NCBI GenBank assembly: GCA_050248715.1
Contig: JBFWRV010000008.1
Span: forward strand, 69,381 to 133,380
Reading direction: 5' to 3'
Length of the DNA: 64,000 bases
Source of the DNA: AWTP1-13 sp050248715
GTDB taxonomy: Bacteria; Pseudomonadota; Alphaproteobacteria; Rhizobiales; Hyphomicrobiaceae
Part shown: piece by piece, positions 39,277 to 49,451 of the stretch
Position numbering within the stretch: the first letter of the stretch is position 1
Layout: each line of letters opens with the position of its first letter
Translations under genes and position numbers: made by a program
The notes under the pieces: model-generated
Databases searched by the model: none
Told to the model about the DNA's origin: nothing
The model's input: the letters and a program-made list of their open reading frames with translations, nothing else

Positions 39277-39590
39277 TCCCTCCGCGTCCAACGCCTGATT
39301 CGCCCCGCGCTCCGGCGCTCCCATCAGGGGCACCACCGTTTTGGGGCGTCTTTGAGGCACATGTCCCTCGCGCGTGCCTTGCGCCATCCGGACCCTAGTC
39401 GGGACGGGTGACGGCCTGGTTAACGAAGGCGATCGAGACGAGTGCCGCCGTTCCACAAAATGTCGCATATTGCGTCGCAACATAAACGTTGACATTTTTT
39501 GTGCGGCGCATATATCTCGACACGGTAACGTAGTGAGAATGACAACACCTGCAGTGCCAAAACCCCCTCCTCCCCAGCCAACTTTTCGGG
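39277..39590. promoter_or_regulatory. Intergenic region between dacF-like gene and phasin gene
   Basis: The 314-bp space separates divergent genes. The half near the carboxypeptidase (39277-39420) reads like coding DNA in several frames but is probably its leader or N-terminal extension. The half near the phasin is AT-richer and carries the promoter described separately. Confidence 0.5.
39470..39516 (+). promoter_or_regulatory. Phasin promoter with two TGC-N3-GCA operator-like sites
   Basis: TTGACA (39489-39494) lies 16 bases before TATATC (39511-39516), a good sigma-70-type promoter. Just upstream of the -35 is the perfect palindrome TTGCGTCGCAA (39470-39480). Between the -35 and -10 is TGCGGCGCA (39502-39510). 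Both fit TGC-N3-GCA, the kind of TGC-rich site bound by the polyhydroxyalkanoate-responsive repressor PhaR in relatives. The repressor assignment is inference. Confidence 0.6.
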
Positions 39591-39929
39591 ATGCCGACAA
39601 TGATTAAGAACTTCGACGACTTCCAGAAACTCGGCCAGCAGAACGTGGACACCGCCATGAAGCTGTTCGGCGAGTGGAACAAGGGCTGGCAGGCCATTGC
39701 CGCCGAGATGACGGACTACACCAAGCGCTCCTTCGAAGAGAGCACGGCCACGTTCGAGAAGCTGCTCACCGCCAAGTCGCTCGAGCAGGCGATCGAGATC
39801 CAGAGCGGTTTTGCCAAGCGCGCCTATGACGGCTACATGCATCAGGTATCGAAAATCGGCGGCATGTACGCCGATCTCGCCAAGGAGGCCTACAAGCCCG
39901 TCGAGAGGGTTATGCAGGGCGCCCGCTAA
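39591..39929 (+). CDS. Phasin-family protein
   Basis: The 112-residue protein is a phasin, an amphipathic all-helical protein that coats polyhydroxybutyrate granules. Family features are FDDFQKLGQQNVDTAMKLFG near the start and AIEIQSGFAKRAYDGYMHQV. It has no signal peptide or cysteine. Start is ATG 39591 or ATG 39600 three codons later. A strong promoter with operator-like repeats lies upstream and a terminator lies downstream, so it is a single-gene unit. Confidence 0.9.
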   Translation: MPTMIKNFDDFQKLGQQNVDTAMKLFGEWNKGWQAIAAEMTDYTKRSFEESTATFEKLLTAKSLEQAIEIQSGFAKRAYDGYMHQVSKIGGMYADLAKEAYKPVERVMQGAR

Positions 39930-39954
39930 GCGCGTTTTGCCTCCACGCCGATCA

Positions 39955-39986
39955 GGCCCGTGCGCCAAGCGCACGGGCCCTTTTTT
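39955..39986 (+). terminator. Rho-independent terminator after phasin gene
   Basis: An 11-bp perfect stem (GGCCCGTGCGC / GCGCACGGGCC) with a CAA loop is followed by C and six T. It lies 25 bases after the phasin stop. Confidence 0.94.
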
Positions 39987-40161
39987 GTCGCATTTGCCAC
40001 TTTGAGATGGCGCCGCGGCCGGCCGGCCGGAGCCTGCGCGCAGCGTTTGCGATCTGCCTGCCTGGCGCTAGAATAGGCCCCGATTTGCGGCTGGCGCGCG
40101 CACACCTATATGTGCCTGGCGCAAATCTTGCGGAACTCACTGCCGATCACAGGGATTGAAG

Positions 40162-40491
40162 ATGGCCGGGAAGAACGGCTCGAAGGGCGATGAGGAGGGC
40201 AAGACGGGCCTCATCACCAAGACAAGGCCCAAGACCAAGAAGCCCAGCCTCTACAAAGTCCTGCTGCTGAACGACGACTACACGCCCATGGAATTCGTCG
40301 TGCATGTGCTGGAGCGGTTTTTCAACAAGGGCCGCGAGGATGCCACCCGCATCATGCTGCACGTGCACCAGAAGGGCGTCGGCATTTGCGGCGTATATAC
40401 CTACGAGATCGCAGAGACCAAGGTGGCCCAAGTCATGGATTTTTCCCGGCAGCACCAGCATCCGCTGCAATGCACCATGGAAAAGGAGTGA
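40162..40491 (+). CDS. clpS: ATP-dependent Clp protease adaptor ClpS
   Basis: ClpS delivers N-degron substrates to ClpAP. The 109-residue protein has the conserved PSLYKVLLLNDDYTPMEFVV (N-end-rule pocket residues N and D) and VHQKGVGICGVYTYEIAETK. A charged N-terminal tail (NGSKGDEEGKTGLITKTRPK) is the usual disordered extension. ATG 40162 follows AGGGATTGAAG; the TTG two codons earlier is less likely. It ends nine bases before clpA. Confidence 0.95.
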   Translation: MAGKNGSKGDEEGKTGLITKTRPKTKKPSLYKVLLLNDDYTPMEFVVHVLERFFNKGREDATRIMLHVHQKGVGICGVYTYEIAETKVAQVMDFSRQHQHPLQCTMEKE

Positions 40492-40500
40492 GGGAAGCCC

Positions 40501-42969
<2,469 letters not shown>

Positions 42970-43070
42970 GCGCTACTCACCCGATCGCCCCTCCTCTTCG
43001 CGCTTGCGAAAGCAACCGGCTGAGAGGAGGAGCCCGCGCCTTCGTTAACCATCGCCCGTTTTCTGTCCGA

Positions 43071-43093
43071 GCGGGATGCAGACTGCATCCCGC
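43071..43093. repeat. Perfect 11-bp palindrome
   Basis: GCGGGATGCAG and CTGCATCCCGC are exact inverted copies separated by a single A. There is no T-run after it, so it is more likely a protein-binding site or a REP-like unit than a terminator. Confidence 0.75.
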
Positions 43094-43163
43094 GGGCGCC
43101 CCACGACGCGTCCACGGCTGCGCTTTGGGCAGAGATGGCGCTCGACGGCCCGGGAAGCAGTCA

Positions 43164-43220
43164 AGGGATGTAGAAATTTTCCCATTTTTCGATTTCTATG
43201 TATGAATGGGAAACATCCCT
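43164..43220. repeat. Two-part AT-rich inverted repeat
   Basis: AGGGATGT (43164-43171) pairs with ACATCCCT (43213-43220), and TTCCCATT (43179-43186) pairs with AATGGGAA (43205-43212). A 7-base bulge lies on one side and an 18-base loop in the centre. The segment is much richer in A and T than its neighbours. Confidence 0.7.
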
Positions 43221-43315
43221 AAGTCGGCGACCGACAATCACAAGCTCGCGGACCTTCACCGTCGATGAGGTGAACCGAGCTCGGCTCGCTCCGACCTCGC
43301 CGCCGAGCGCCCACG

Positions 43316-44332
43316 TCATTCCCCCATGCGCGCGCGCCACACGCGGTAGCGGGAATTCTCCGCCGGCACCGTCACGGCCGCGAAGCCTTTGGCCAGCGCC
43401 TGGTCGAGAGGAACGCGCCGCTGCACGACGATCTGCAGCACGCCGCCGGGCACGAGGTGGCGCGGGGCATCGGCGATGAGCTGATGCAGCAGCGCGTGAT
43501 CCTCGGTCGCGCCCCGGTGCAGCGGCGGGTTGGAGAGGATCGCGTCGTAGCGGGCGGCACCCGCAGCGGCGAGGCTCGCGCCGAGAATGCGCCGCGCGCC
43601 CGCAACGTTCTCGCCCGCCGCCGCCAGTGCGACGGCGTCGAGGTCGAGAAGATCGAGCCTGATGCCGGGCGCGCCGGCGATTGCCGAGGCTGCGATCATC
43701 CCCGAGCCGCAGCCGTAGTCGAGCACCCGCGCCGCCTCGGCCAATGGGGGCAGGGCGCCCACCAGCAGTCCCGTTCCCTCGTCGATCCGGTCGGCCGCGA
43801 ATACGCCGGGATAGGACACCCAATCGCGGATCGAGCCGCCGATCTCGATCGGCTTGGCGGAGCGCCACGCCGCAAGCGCCCCGCGCAGCCTTGATGCCTC
43901 GGCGGGCCGCCGCGCCGCCAGCACGCGGCCATGGCCGCGCGTTGCCAGGGTCTCGACCTCGCCGCACACGCGGGCGATGAGCGCGGCAACCGAGCGGATG
44001 CCCTCGTCGTTGCCGCCGTAGACGATGAGCCGCCCGCCCGGGGCCAGCACGCTCAGGCACGCGTGCGCCGCCATCTCCTGCTCGGCCTTGGCCCTCGGGA
44101 GACGCAGGAGCGCGGCGTCGAACGGACCGGCAGCCGGCCAGGGCTCCGCCTTCTCGCTGGCGCCGGCGCGTCGGTTCCAGATCCGGCACTTCAGCGCGCG
44201 ATCCGCCAGGAGGGCGGGCAAACCGCCCTCCTGATAGGCGAGCAGGAGACTGCCTGCGAGATCGAGGCTCGGCAGCGTGCGGCCGATGAGATCGTCCGCC
44301 GCGCGCTCGGGATCGTCGGCCCAGCGGCTCAT
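43316..44332 (-). CDS. RsmC-like class I SAM methyltransferase
   Basis: The 338-residue protein has a degenerate N-terminal domain and a C-terminal Rossmann methyltransferase domain. That domain has the SAM motif VLDYGCGSGMIAA and the N6/N2 methylase motif SNPPLHRG, as in 16S rRNA G1207 m2G methyltransferase RsmC. The rest (HLVPGGVLQIVVQRRVPL) also fits. ATG 44332 overlaps the stop of the upstream NAD-binding gene by four bases, so the pair is co-translated. rRNA target is inferred from the family. Confidence 0.82.
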   Translation of the reverse strand: MSRWADDPERAADDLIGRTLPSLDLAGSLLLAYQEGGLPALLADRALKCRIWNRRAGASEKAEPWPAAGPFDAALLRLPRAKAEQEMAAHACLSVLAPGGRLIVYGGNDEGIRSVAALIARVCGEVETLATRGHGRVLAARRPAEASRLRGALAAWRSAKPIEIGGSIRDWVSYPGVFAADRIDEGTGLLVGALPPLAEAARVLDYGCGSGMIAASAIAGAPGIRLDLLDLDAVALAAAGENVAGARRILGASLAAAGAARYDAILSNPPLHRGATEDHALLHQLIADAPRHLVPGGVLQIVVQRRVPLDQALAKGFAAVTVPAENSRYRVWRARMGE

Positions 44333-44979
44333 GTGATGAGCAGCGGCGTCTTGCCGACGAAACGACGCTCGAATGCCTCGCGCACGAGGAAGTCGGCCAC
44401 ATCGGCGCGACTGACCGATCCGGCGCGCCATTGCGCGGGATCCACCAGGGCGAGCGCTCGCCCCGTCGCCGGGCCGCTCGTCAACAAGCCGGGCCGGACG
44501 ATCGTCCAGTCGAGGCCGCTCGCTTTGATCATCTGCTCCTGCACGTCCTTGTCGTCATAGATGCGCTTGAGCAGGAGGGGAAACATCAGGGCATCGTAGA
44601 GCAGGCCGCCGTGGCCGCGGCTGTCACCGGCGCCGAGGCCGGTTACCGCCAGCAGCCGGCGCACCTGCGCCTTCCGCATCGCATCGACGAGGATGCGGGT
44701 CGCCTTCGAGAACACGGTGGTGCCGGCGACAATGACCCACGGTTGCGCCCTTTCGCTGGCACCGAGCGACTGGATCACGGCATCCGCCCCCTCTATCGCC
44801 TTGCCGATCGCCTCGGGGTCGAGTGCATCGGCGGCAATTTTCTGGAGCTGCGGGTGCTCGATGGCGATGCCCCCTGCACCGCGGGCGACCGCGCGCACGC
44901 CATGACCGGCCAGGAGCGCGGACCGGACCGTCTCGAGGCCGATGCCGCGGCTGGCTCCGATGATCACGACCAAAGCCAT
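44329..44979 (-). CDS. NAD(P)-binding protein, atypical SDR
   Basis: The 216-residue protein has the N-terminal nucleotide motif VIIGASRGIGLETV. It lacks a clear YxxxK catalytic pair, like NAD(P)H-binding atypical short-chain dehydrogenases (flavin-reductase or NmrA-like). ADAVIQSLGASE and SGLDWTIVRPGLLTSGPATG are typical of that group. The substrate is not predictable. It is coupled to the RsmC-like gene by an ATGA overlap. Confidence 0.83.
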   Translation of the reverse strand: MALVVIIGASRGIGLETVRSALLAGHGVRAVARGAGGIAIEHPQLQKIAADALDPEAIGKAIEGADAVIQSLGASERAQPWVIVAGTTVFSKATRILVDAMRKAQVRRLLAVTGLGAGDSRGHGGLLYDALMFPLLLKRIYDDKDVQEQMIKASGLDWTIVRPGLLTSGPATGRALALVDPAQWRAGSVSRADVADFLVREAFERRFVGKTPLLIT

Positions 44980-45039
44980 CGCACCCTACACCTTCAGGCC
45001 GGCGACGCTGCTGTTCCAGTTCCAACAGGCAAGTCTCGC

Positions 45040-45133
45040 TGTCATCCTCGGGCTTGTCCCGAGGATCCAGCCATCCCGGAACGCCGGAGCTCCCAGGTCG
45101 GATAGATGGCCGGGACAAGCCCGACCACGACAA
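45040..45133. repeat. Intergenic palindromic element, family B
   Basis: CGGGCTTGTCCCG (45049-45061) and CGGGACAAGCCCG (45111-45123) are exact inverted 13-mers inside an element that begins TGTCATCCTCGG and ends CCACGACA. It lies in the 232-bp space between the NAD-binding gene and the HIT gene. Its ends match those of the elements at 30858 and 58540. Confidence 0.85.
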
Positions 45134-45211
45134 CCCAGCTACCAAGCGAAACCGCCACGACACTTCGTCTCGGTGTGCGGCAAGCGAGGGACGAATCTCG
45201 CGATCGGGACA

Positions 45212-45634
45212 CTAGGCCGCCAGCGCCTTCTTGATCCTCTCGGCATTGGCCGCGAGCACGTCGGGCTTTTCCATCTTGTTCGCCGGAGGCCCGAGCGACA
45301 CGCCGTCCAAGCGCGGCAGTATGTGAAAGTGAAGATGGAAGACGATCTGCCCGCCGGCCGGCTCATTGAACTGCTGCAGCGTGATGCCGGCGGAGCCGAA
45401 CGCCTTCATGGCGGCGTTGGCAACCTTCTGCACCGTGCGCATGCACGCGGCAAGCTGGTTCGGGCTGGCATCGAGGACGTTGCGCGCGGGGGTTTTCGGA
45501 ATGACCAGCGTATGTCCCTCGCAGCGGGGCATGATGTCCATGAAGGCGAGCGTGTCGGCGTCCTCGTAGACTTTGTGCGCCGGCAGATCTCCGCGCAGGA
45601 TCTTGGCGAAGATGTTGTTGCTGTCGTAGCCCAT
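45212..45634 (-). CDS. HIT-family protein (histidine triad hydrolase)
   Basis: The 140-residue protein has the histidine triad HLHFHILPRL, with the upstream NIFAKILRGDLPAHKVYEDA and MPRCEGHTLVIPKTPARN typical of HinT-like nucleotidyl hydrolases. It probably cleaves adenosine phosphoramidates or aminoacyl-adenylates. It stands alone between a repeat and a small open frame. Confidence 0.92.
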   Translation of the reverse strand: MGYDSNNIFAKILRGDLPAHKVYEDADTLAFMDIMPRCEGHTLVIPKTPARNVLDASPNQLAACMRTVQKVANAAMKAFGSAGITLQQFNEPAGGQIVFHLHFHILPRLDGVSLGPPANKMEKPDVLAANAERIKKALAA

Positions 45635-45770
45635 GCCGCGTCTCCAACCGAGCCTCTTCCCTTGTGTTAATTGGGCCGTAACCTCATCGTCAAGTCGATG
45701 TCCGCGTTAGGTCGGCGTCAATGGGGGCGTGCGAGGATTGGGATCAATGAGGTAGAGGGAGTGTTCAGTC

Positions 45771-45986
45771 GTGTCGGCGTTGCATCCGCAGGCCGTCATT
45801 GCGTCGGGGCAGTCGGCCTCCTGGAAGACACCCGGTGTGCGCCGGCCCGAGCGCGTGGACACCCTGATCGCCTTCACGATTCTGGGCGTGCTGCTGGCGG
45901 GCTGGATGCTGAACTTCGCGAGCGTGAAGGAGTTGACGCTCGGTGTCGGCGGCTACCTCGTGCACGCGTCCGCGCGTCAGGCCTGA
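45771..45986 (+). CDS. Small putative membrane protein
   Basis: A 71-codon frame starts with GTG and encodes one clear hydrophobic helix (TLIAFTILGVLLAGWMLNFA). I do not recognise the family. Purine-rich GGTAGAGGGAG lies about 10 bases upstream of the GTG. The end overlaps the stop of the convergent DUF482 gene by ten bases. Composition suits a single-pass membrane protein, but homologues would be needed to be sure. Confidence 0.4.
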   Translation: MSALHPQAVIASGQSASWKTPGVRRPERVDTLIAFTILGVLLAGWMLNFASVKELTLGVGGYLVHASARQA

Positions 45987-47161
45987 TCGGGCTCAGCCCT
46001 CTTGCGAAAGGGCGCGTATTCACTCAGCTCCTGGCCTGCAGCCTCCACATAGGCGCGCTCACGCCTGAGGTAGTCCGCGATCGCCCGGCGCAACGAGGGA
46101 TCGGCGATGAAGTGCGCCGAGTAGGTCTTCGTCGGAAGATATCCCCGCGCCAGCTTGTGCTCGCCCTGGGCTCCGGCCTCCACCCGTTCGATCTTGTGGG
46201 CAATGGCAAACTCGATGGCCTGGTAGTAGCAAAGCTCGAAGTGCAGGCAGGGATGATGCTCGATGGCGCCCCAGTAGCGGCCGAACAGGCAGTCGCCGCC
46301 GATCATGTGCAGGGCGCCGGCGATGGGTCGGCCTGCGTGCCTGGCGAGCATGAGCAGGCAGTCCTCGCCCGTCGCCGCACCGATCAGCGAGAAGGCCTTG
46401 CGGTTGAGATAGGGACGCCCCCACTTGCGCGAGCCCGTATCCATGTAGAAGCCGAAGAAGGCGTCCCAGTGCGCCTCGGTGATGTCGCGGCCCCGCACCC
46501 ACTCGATGGCGAGCCCGGACGCCACCGCTTCCGCGCGCTCCCTGCGCACGGCCTTGCGCTTGCGTGAGGCGAGCGAGGCGAGGAAGTCGTCGAAGCCCGC
46601 ATAGCCGGCGTTGCGCCAGTGGAATTGCTGGTCGTTGCGCTGCAGGAATCCGTGGGCGCCGAGCCGCTCCCACTCGCCCTCGCTGGCGAAGGTGATGTGC
46701 AGCCCCGACAGGTTGTTGCGCTTGACCACCTCGACCGCCGCCGCGGCCAGCACGGCCTCCCTGGCCTCCGCGTCGGAGCCCGGCCGCACCAGCAGCCGCC
46801 GCCCCGGCACGGGCGTGAACGGCACGGCGATCTGCAGCTTGGGATAGTAGTCGCCGCCGGCCCGCGCATAGGCGTCGGCCCAGGAATGATCGAACACGTA
46901 CTCGCCTTGACTATGGGACTTGAGATAGCACGGCGCGCACGCCGTGATCGTCTGATCGGCCTCCCTCAGCACGAGGTGCCGCGGCGTCCAGCCTGTGCGG
47001 CCGCCGACCGCCCCGGCCTCCTCCAGCGCCTTGAGAAAGCCGTGGGCGATGAACGGATTGCGCAGCGCGGGGTCGGGATTGGCGCACGCATCCCAGGCCT
47101 CGGCCGGGATGTCGGCGATCCGAGGCACCACCTCGACGCATCGCTGCTGCTTGCTGGCCAT
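45977..47161 (-). CDS. DUF482 / GNAT-like acyltransferase (peptidogalycan-type)
   Basis: The 394-residue protein matches the DUF482 family of double-GNAT (FemAB-like) proteins. Supporting stretches are NPFIAHGFLKALEEAG near the start, SRKRKAVRRERAEA, FYMDTGSRKWGRPYLNRKAF and GRYWGAIEHHPCLHFELCYY. The end, ARGYLPTKTYSAHFI, is also diagnostic. The family is thought to transfer acyl or aminoacyl groups but has no proven substrate that I know of. ATG 47161 is the first start compatible with family length. It is divergent from the M48 protease gene. Confidence 0.85.
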   Translation of the reverse strand: MASKQQRCVEVVPRIADIPAEAWDACANPDPALRNPFIAHGFLKALEEAGAVGGRTGWTPRHLVLREADQTITACAPCYLKSHSQGEYVFDHSWADAYARAGGDYYPKLQIAVPFTPVPGRRLLVRPGSDAEAREAVLAAAAVEVVKRNNLSGLHITFASEGEWERLGAHGFLQRNDQQFHWRNAGYAGFDDFLASLASRKRKAVRRERAEAVASGLAIEWVRGRDITEAHWDAFFGFYMDTGSRKWGRPYLNRKAFSLIGAATGEDCLLMLARHAGRPIAGALHMIGGDCLFGRYWGAIEHHPCLHFELCYYQAIEFAIAHKIERVEAGAQGEHKLARGYLPTKTYSAHFIADPSLRRAIADYLRRERAYVEAAGQELSEYAPFRKRAEPDQA

Positions 47162-47277
47162 TGCCGGTGATATCGGTTCCCATCGCCTCGACAGTCGGCA
47201 CCCCCAAAGGCTAAAGCTCGTGGAGCCCGCCGGCAACCGCACCTGCTGCCGCGGCCCACACTGTGGAGGAGAACGGC

Positions 47278-48132
47278 ATGCGGCGCTGGATCGTCGCCTC
47301 TCTTGCGGCCCTGGCGGTCGTTGCCAGTGTGCCCGCGTCCGCACAGCAGCCGGCCGCCGACGACGACGGCCAGGGCGTCAAGGTGCGCAGGGCCTCCCTG
47401 ATCCGCAAGCTGGTGTCGGCCGAGAAGATCGAGAAGGCGGCGCTGGAGCAGTACGACCAGCTGCGCAGCCAGGCGGTGAGCCGCAATGCGCTTCTGCCGG
47501 CCGATGATGCGCAGGCCAGGCGCGTGCAGCGTATCGCCGACGACCTGCTGCCGTTCACCCGCAAATGGCACGAGGACGCCAAGAGCTGGAAATGGGACGT
47601 GATCGTGGTCAAGAGCCCGACCATCAATGCGCTGTGCATGCCGGGCGGCAAGATCGCCGTGTTCACGGGCCTTCTGGACGGACTCAAGCTGACGGACGAT
47701 GAGGTGGCCGTGGTGCTCGGACACGAGATGGCGCACGCGCTGCGCGAGCATGCGCGGGCCCGCGCTGCCAAGATCACGCTCACCAATGTCGGGGCGCTGG
47801 CGGTCGGCCTGGTGATCGGCGGCAATGTCGGCGAGATCGCGCGGCAGAGCGGCGGCCTGCTCGCGCTCAAGTTCAACCGGGACGACGAGCGCGATGCCGA
47901 CCTGATCGGCCTGGAGCTCGCCGCCCGCGCCGGCTACGACCCGCAAGCGGGCCTGACGCTGTGGGAGAAGATGAGCCAGGCCGCCAAGCGCACGCCCCCG
48001 ACCTGGCTGTCGACGCACCCCTCGGGCGAGGACCGCATGCGCCGGACCAAGGCGGCGCTGCCGCAGGTCATGCCGCTCCACCAGAAGGCCAAGGCCAACC
48101 GCCCACCCGCACCCGTCACCGCGCCGAACTGA
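47278..48132 (+). CDS. M48-family metalloprotease
   Basis: The 284-residue protein has a signal peptide (MRRWIVASLAALAVVASVPA, cut near SAQQ). The zinc motif HEMAH (H149, H153) is in VVLGHEMAHALREH, and the third-ligand region is RDDERDADLIGLELAARAGY. It is like periplasmic BepA/LoiP quality-control proteases that act on outer membrane proteins. ATG 47278 is preceded by GGAGGAGAACGGC, and the GTG inside that site is discarded. An outer membrane barrel gene follows in the opposite direction. Confidence 0.92.
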   Translation: MRRWIVASLAALAVVASVPASAQQPAADDDGQGVKVRRASLIRKLVSAEKIEKAALEQYDQLRSQAVSRNALLPADDAQARRVQRIADDLLPFTRKWHEDAKSWKWDVIVVKSPTINALCMPGGKIAVFTGLLDGLKLTDDEVAVVLGHEMAHALREHARARAAKITLTNVGALAVGLVIGGNVGEIARQSGGLLALKFNRDDERDADLIGLELAARAGYDPQAGLTLWEKMSQAAKRTPPTWLSTHPSGEDRMRRTKAALPQVMPLHQKAKANRPPAPVTAPN

Positions 48133-48164
48133 CGCACGCCGTCAGGAGTGGCAGCTGACCTTCC

Positions 48165-48244
48165 GTAGGGTGCAAAAGCGGAGCGCATTGCACCGGTGCG
48201 ACCGGCGTTTCGGCGCAATGCGGCTTCGCCCTTTTGCGCCCTAC
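48165..48244. repeat. Long imperfect inverted repeat between convergent genes
   Basis: GTAGGGTGCAAAAGCGGAG starts at 48165 and its inverted partner ends at 48244 (CTTCGCCCTTTTGCGCCCTAC region). Inner arms GCGCATTGCACC and GGCGCAATGCGG extend the pairing. This is an 80-bp REP/hairpin-like unit unrelated to the two other families here. It may end transcription from both the M48 protease and the barrel gene. Confidence 0.8.
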
Positions 48245-48251
48245 GAGCGGC

Positions 48252-49037
48252 TCAGTACTTGCCGAGCAGCCCCTCGCTGCAGCAGGCATTCGGACCGAAC
48301 AGGACGCTCAGCCGCGCCACGAACGTATGCGTGGAAACGTCGTCGATGTCGGCGTTGAAGGCCAACCCGGGCGCGGCGCCGGCCGTCACGCCGGTGAAGC
48401 GCTCGCCGGGCAGGTTGACGAAGTTGTACTCCAGCCCGAAGATGATGCTGCTCACCATCCGCATCTCCAGTCCCGCACCGACCACGTAGCCGTGCAGGCG
48501 CTGCTCGACGTGGGCTGTGGTGGGTCCGACATTGGCTGCAGCGCGGAGCTCGACGTTCGAGCTGGCATAGCCGGCCTTGCCGTAGAGCAGGAAGTTGCCG
48601 TGCACGAGCCCGAGGCGTCCGGTCACGGTAAGAAGGTCGTGCGTCGACACGGTGAACGCGTCGAGCGGCGTCGCCGCGAACGGGCCGGTCAGCGTGTAGG
48701 CGACCCTGTTGCCGGCCCAGGAGACCTCGGCGCCGATCAGGAAGTGATGGATCTGGTAGTTAGCCCCCAGGTGGCCGCCGAAGATGCTGCCGACCGCCGA
48801 GTCGGAGAAGCCTTGTCCGGCAACGGTGTTGAAGCTCTCGTCGAACGGAAACGTCCAGGACGGGTCGCTCCAGCCTGCACCGGCGTGGGCCCCGATGTAG
48901 AACCCTGTCCACACGGACGGGGCCGCGCAGCAATACACGGCGGCCGGCGGAGGCGCCGACGGCGGTGGGGCATCGGCGCGGGCCGCGACTGTGCCGGCCA
49001 GCAATGCAAAAGCGACGGCAAGCGTGCGGCTGCTCAT
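48252..49037 (-). CDS. Outer membrane beta-barrel protein (Omp25/porin-like)
   Basis: The 261-residue protein has a signal peptide (MSSRTLAVAFALLAGTVAAR, cut after ADA region). It then has a proline-rich hinge and an eight-stranded barrel. Marks of the Omp25/Omp31 family are WTGFYIGAHAGAGW, GGHLGANYQIHHFLIGAEVS and FGLEYNFVNLPGE. It ends in KY rather than the usual terminal Phe. Such proteins tether or permeabilise the outer membrane. Confidence 0.87.
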   Translation of the reverse strand: MSSRTLAVAFALLAGTVAARADAPPPSAPPPAAVYCCAAPSVWTGFYIGAHAGAGWSDPSWTFPFDESFNTVAGQGFSDSAVGSIFGGHLGANYQIHHFLIGAEVSWAGNRVAYTLTGPFAATPLDAFTVSTHDLLTVTGRLGLVHGNFLLYGKAGYASSNVELRAAANVGPTTAHVEQRLHGYVVGAGLEMRMVSSIIFGLEYNFVNLPGERFTGVTAGAAPGLAFNADIDDVSTHTFVARLSVLFGPNACCSEGLLGKY

Positions 49038-49451
49038 GGGCGCCCCCGAGGTCGATAGCGACCCGATTTACAATGCAGCTCTGATTCGCACCCGCGGTTG
49101 CAACGGTTCGCGCTCGCAATTGGCGGCGAGGCGTGGCGCTTGGGTTACGGGGGCGAGGCCAAGCGCAGAAGCTTGGCGGGGGTGATACGGGGGCCGCAGT
49201 TGCAGAGGCGTCAGGCGATCGTGGCCGTCACGACGATGGCAACGAGGAAGACGGCGGTGAGGGCGGCGGCAGTCAGCGAAAACAGCATGATCGTTCTCCC
49301 GTGATCGTTGCGGGAGAGTCGCACGTCCGCGGACGCGTGGATGTTACCGGAGATACAACCCGTCGCCGGCGCCTGATCCGCGCGAGCGACGTTGCACGCG
49401 TCCTCGGTGCATGCCGGCGTGTGTCGGGCCGGCGCCGAGCAACGTCTTCGG
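49038..49451. other. Intergenic region with one tiny gene candidate
   Basis: These 414 bp lie between two minus-strand genes. They contain a 25-codon membrane-peptide frame (49211-49288). The rest shows no convincing coding frame or hairpin with a T-run. Confidence 0.5.
49211..49288 (-). CDS. Candidate 25-residue single-helix membrane peptide
   Basis: An ATG at 49288 opens a 25-codon frame ending in TGA. Its product is almost entirely hydrophobic (it begins MLFSLTAAALTAVFL and continues VAIVVTATIA). GGGAG sits eight bases before the ATG. Tiny hydrophobic proteins of this kind often bind larger membrane complexes. Length alone would allow chance, but the ribosome-binding site and composition support it. 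Confidence 0.4.
   Translation of the reverse strand: MLFSLTAAALTAVFLVAIVVTATIA

Larger units (their letters stand above)
42970..43315. other. Intergenic region with palindromes after clpA
   Basis: No gene is visible in these 346 bp. Three inverted repeats are present. CTCCTCT/AGAGGAG (42991-43029) may be part of a clpA terminator without a T-run. The two stronger ones are at 43071-43093 and 43164-43220 and are listed separately. Confidence 0.6.

Noticed and set aside
39277..39600. N-terminal extension of the carboxypeptidase back to TTG 39600
   Set aside because: It would bury the signal peptide behind more than 100 residues and overlap the phasin promoter.
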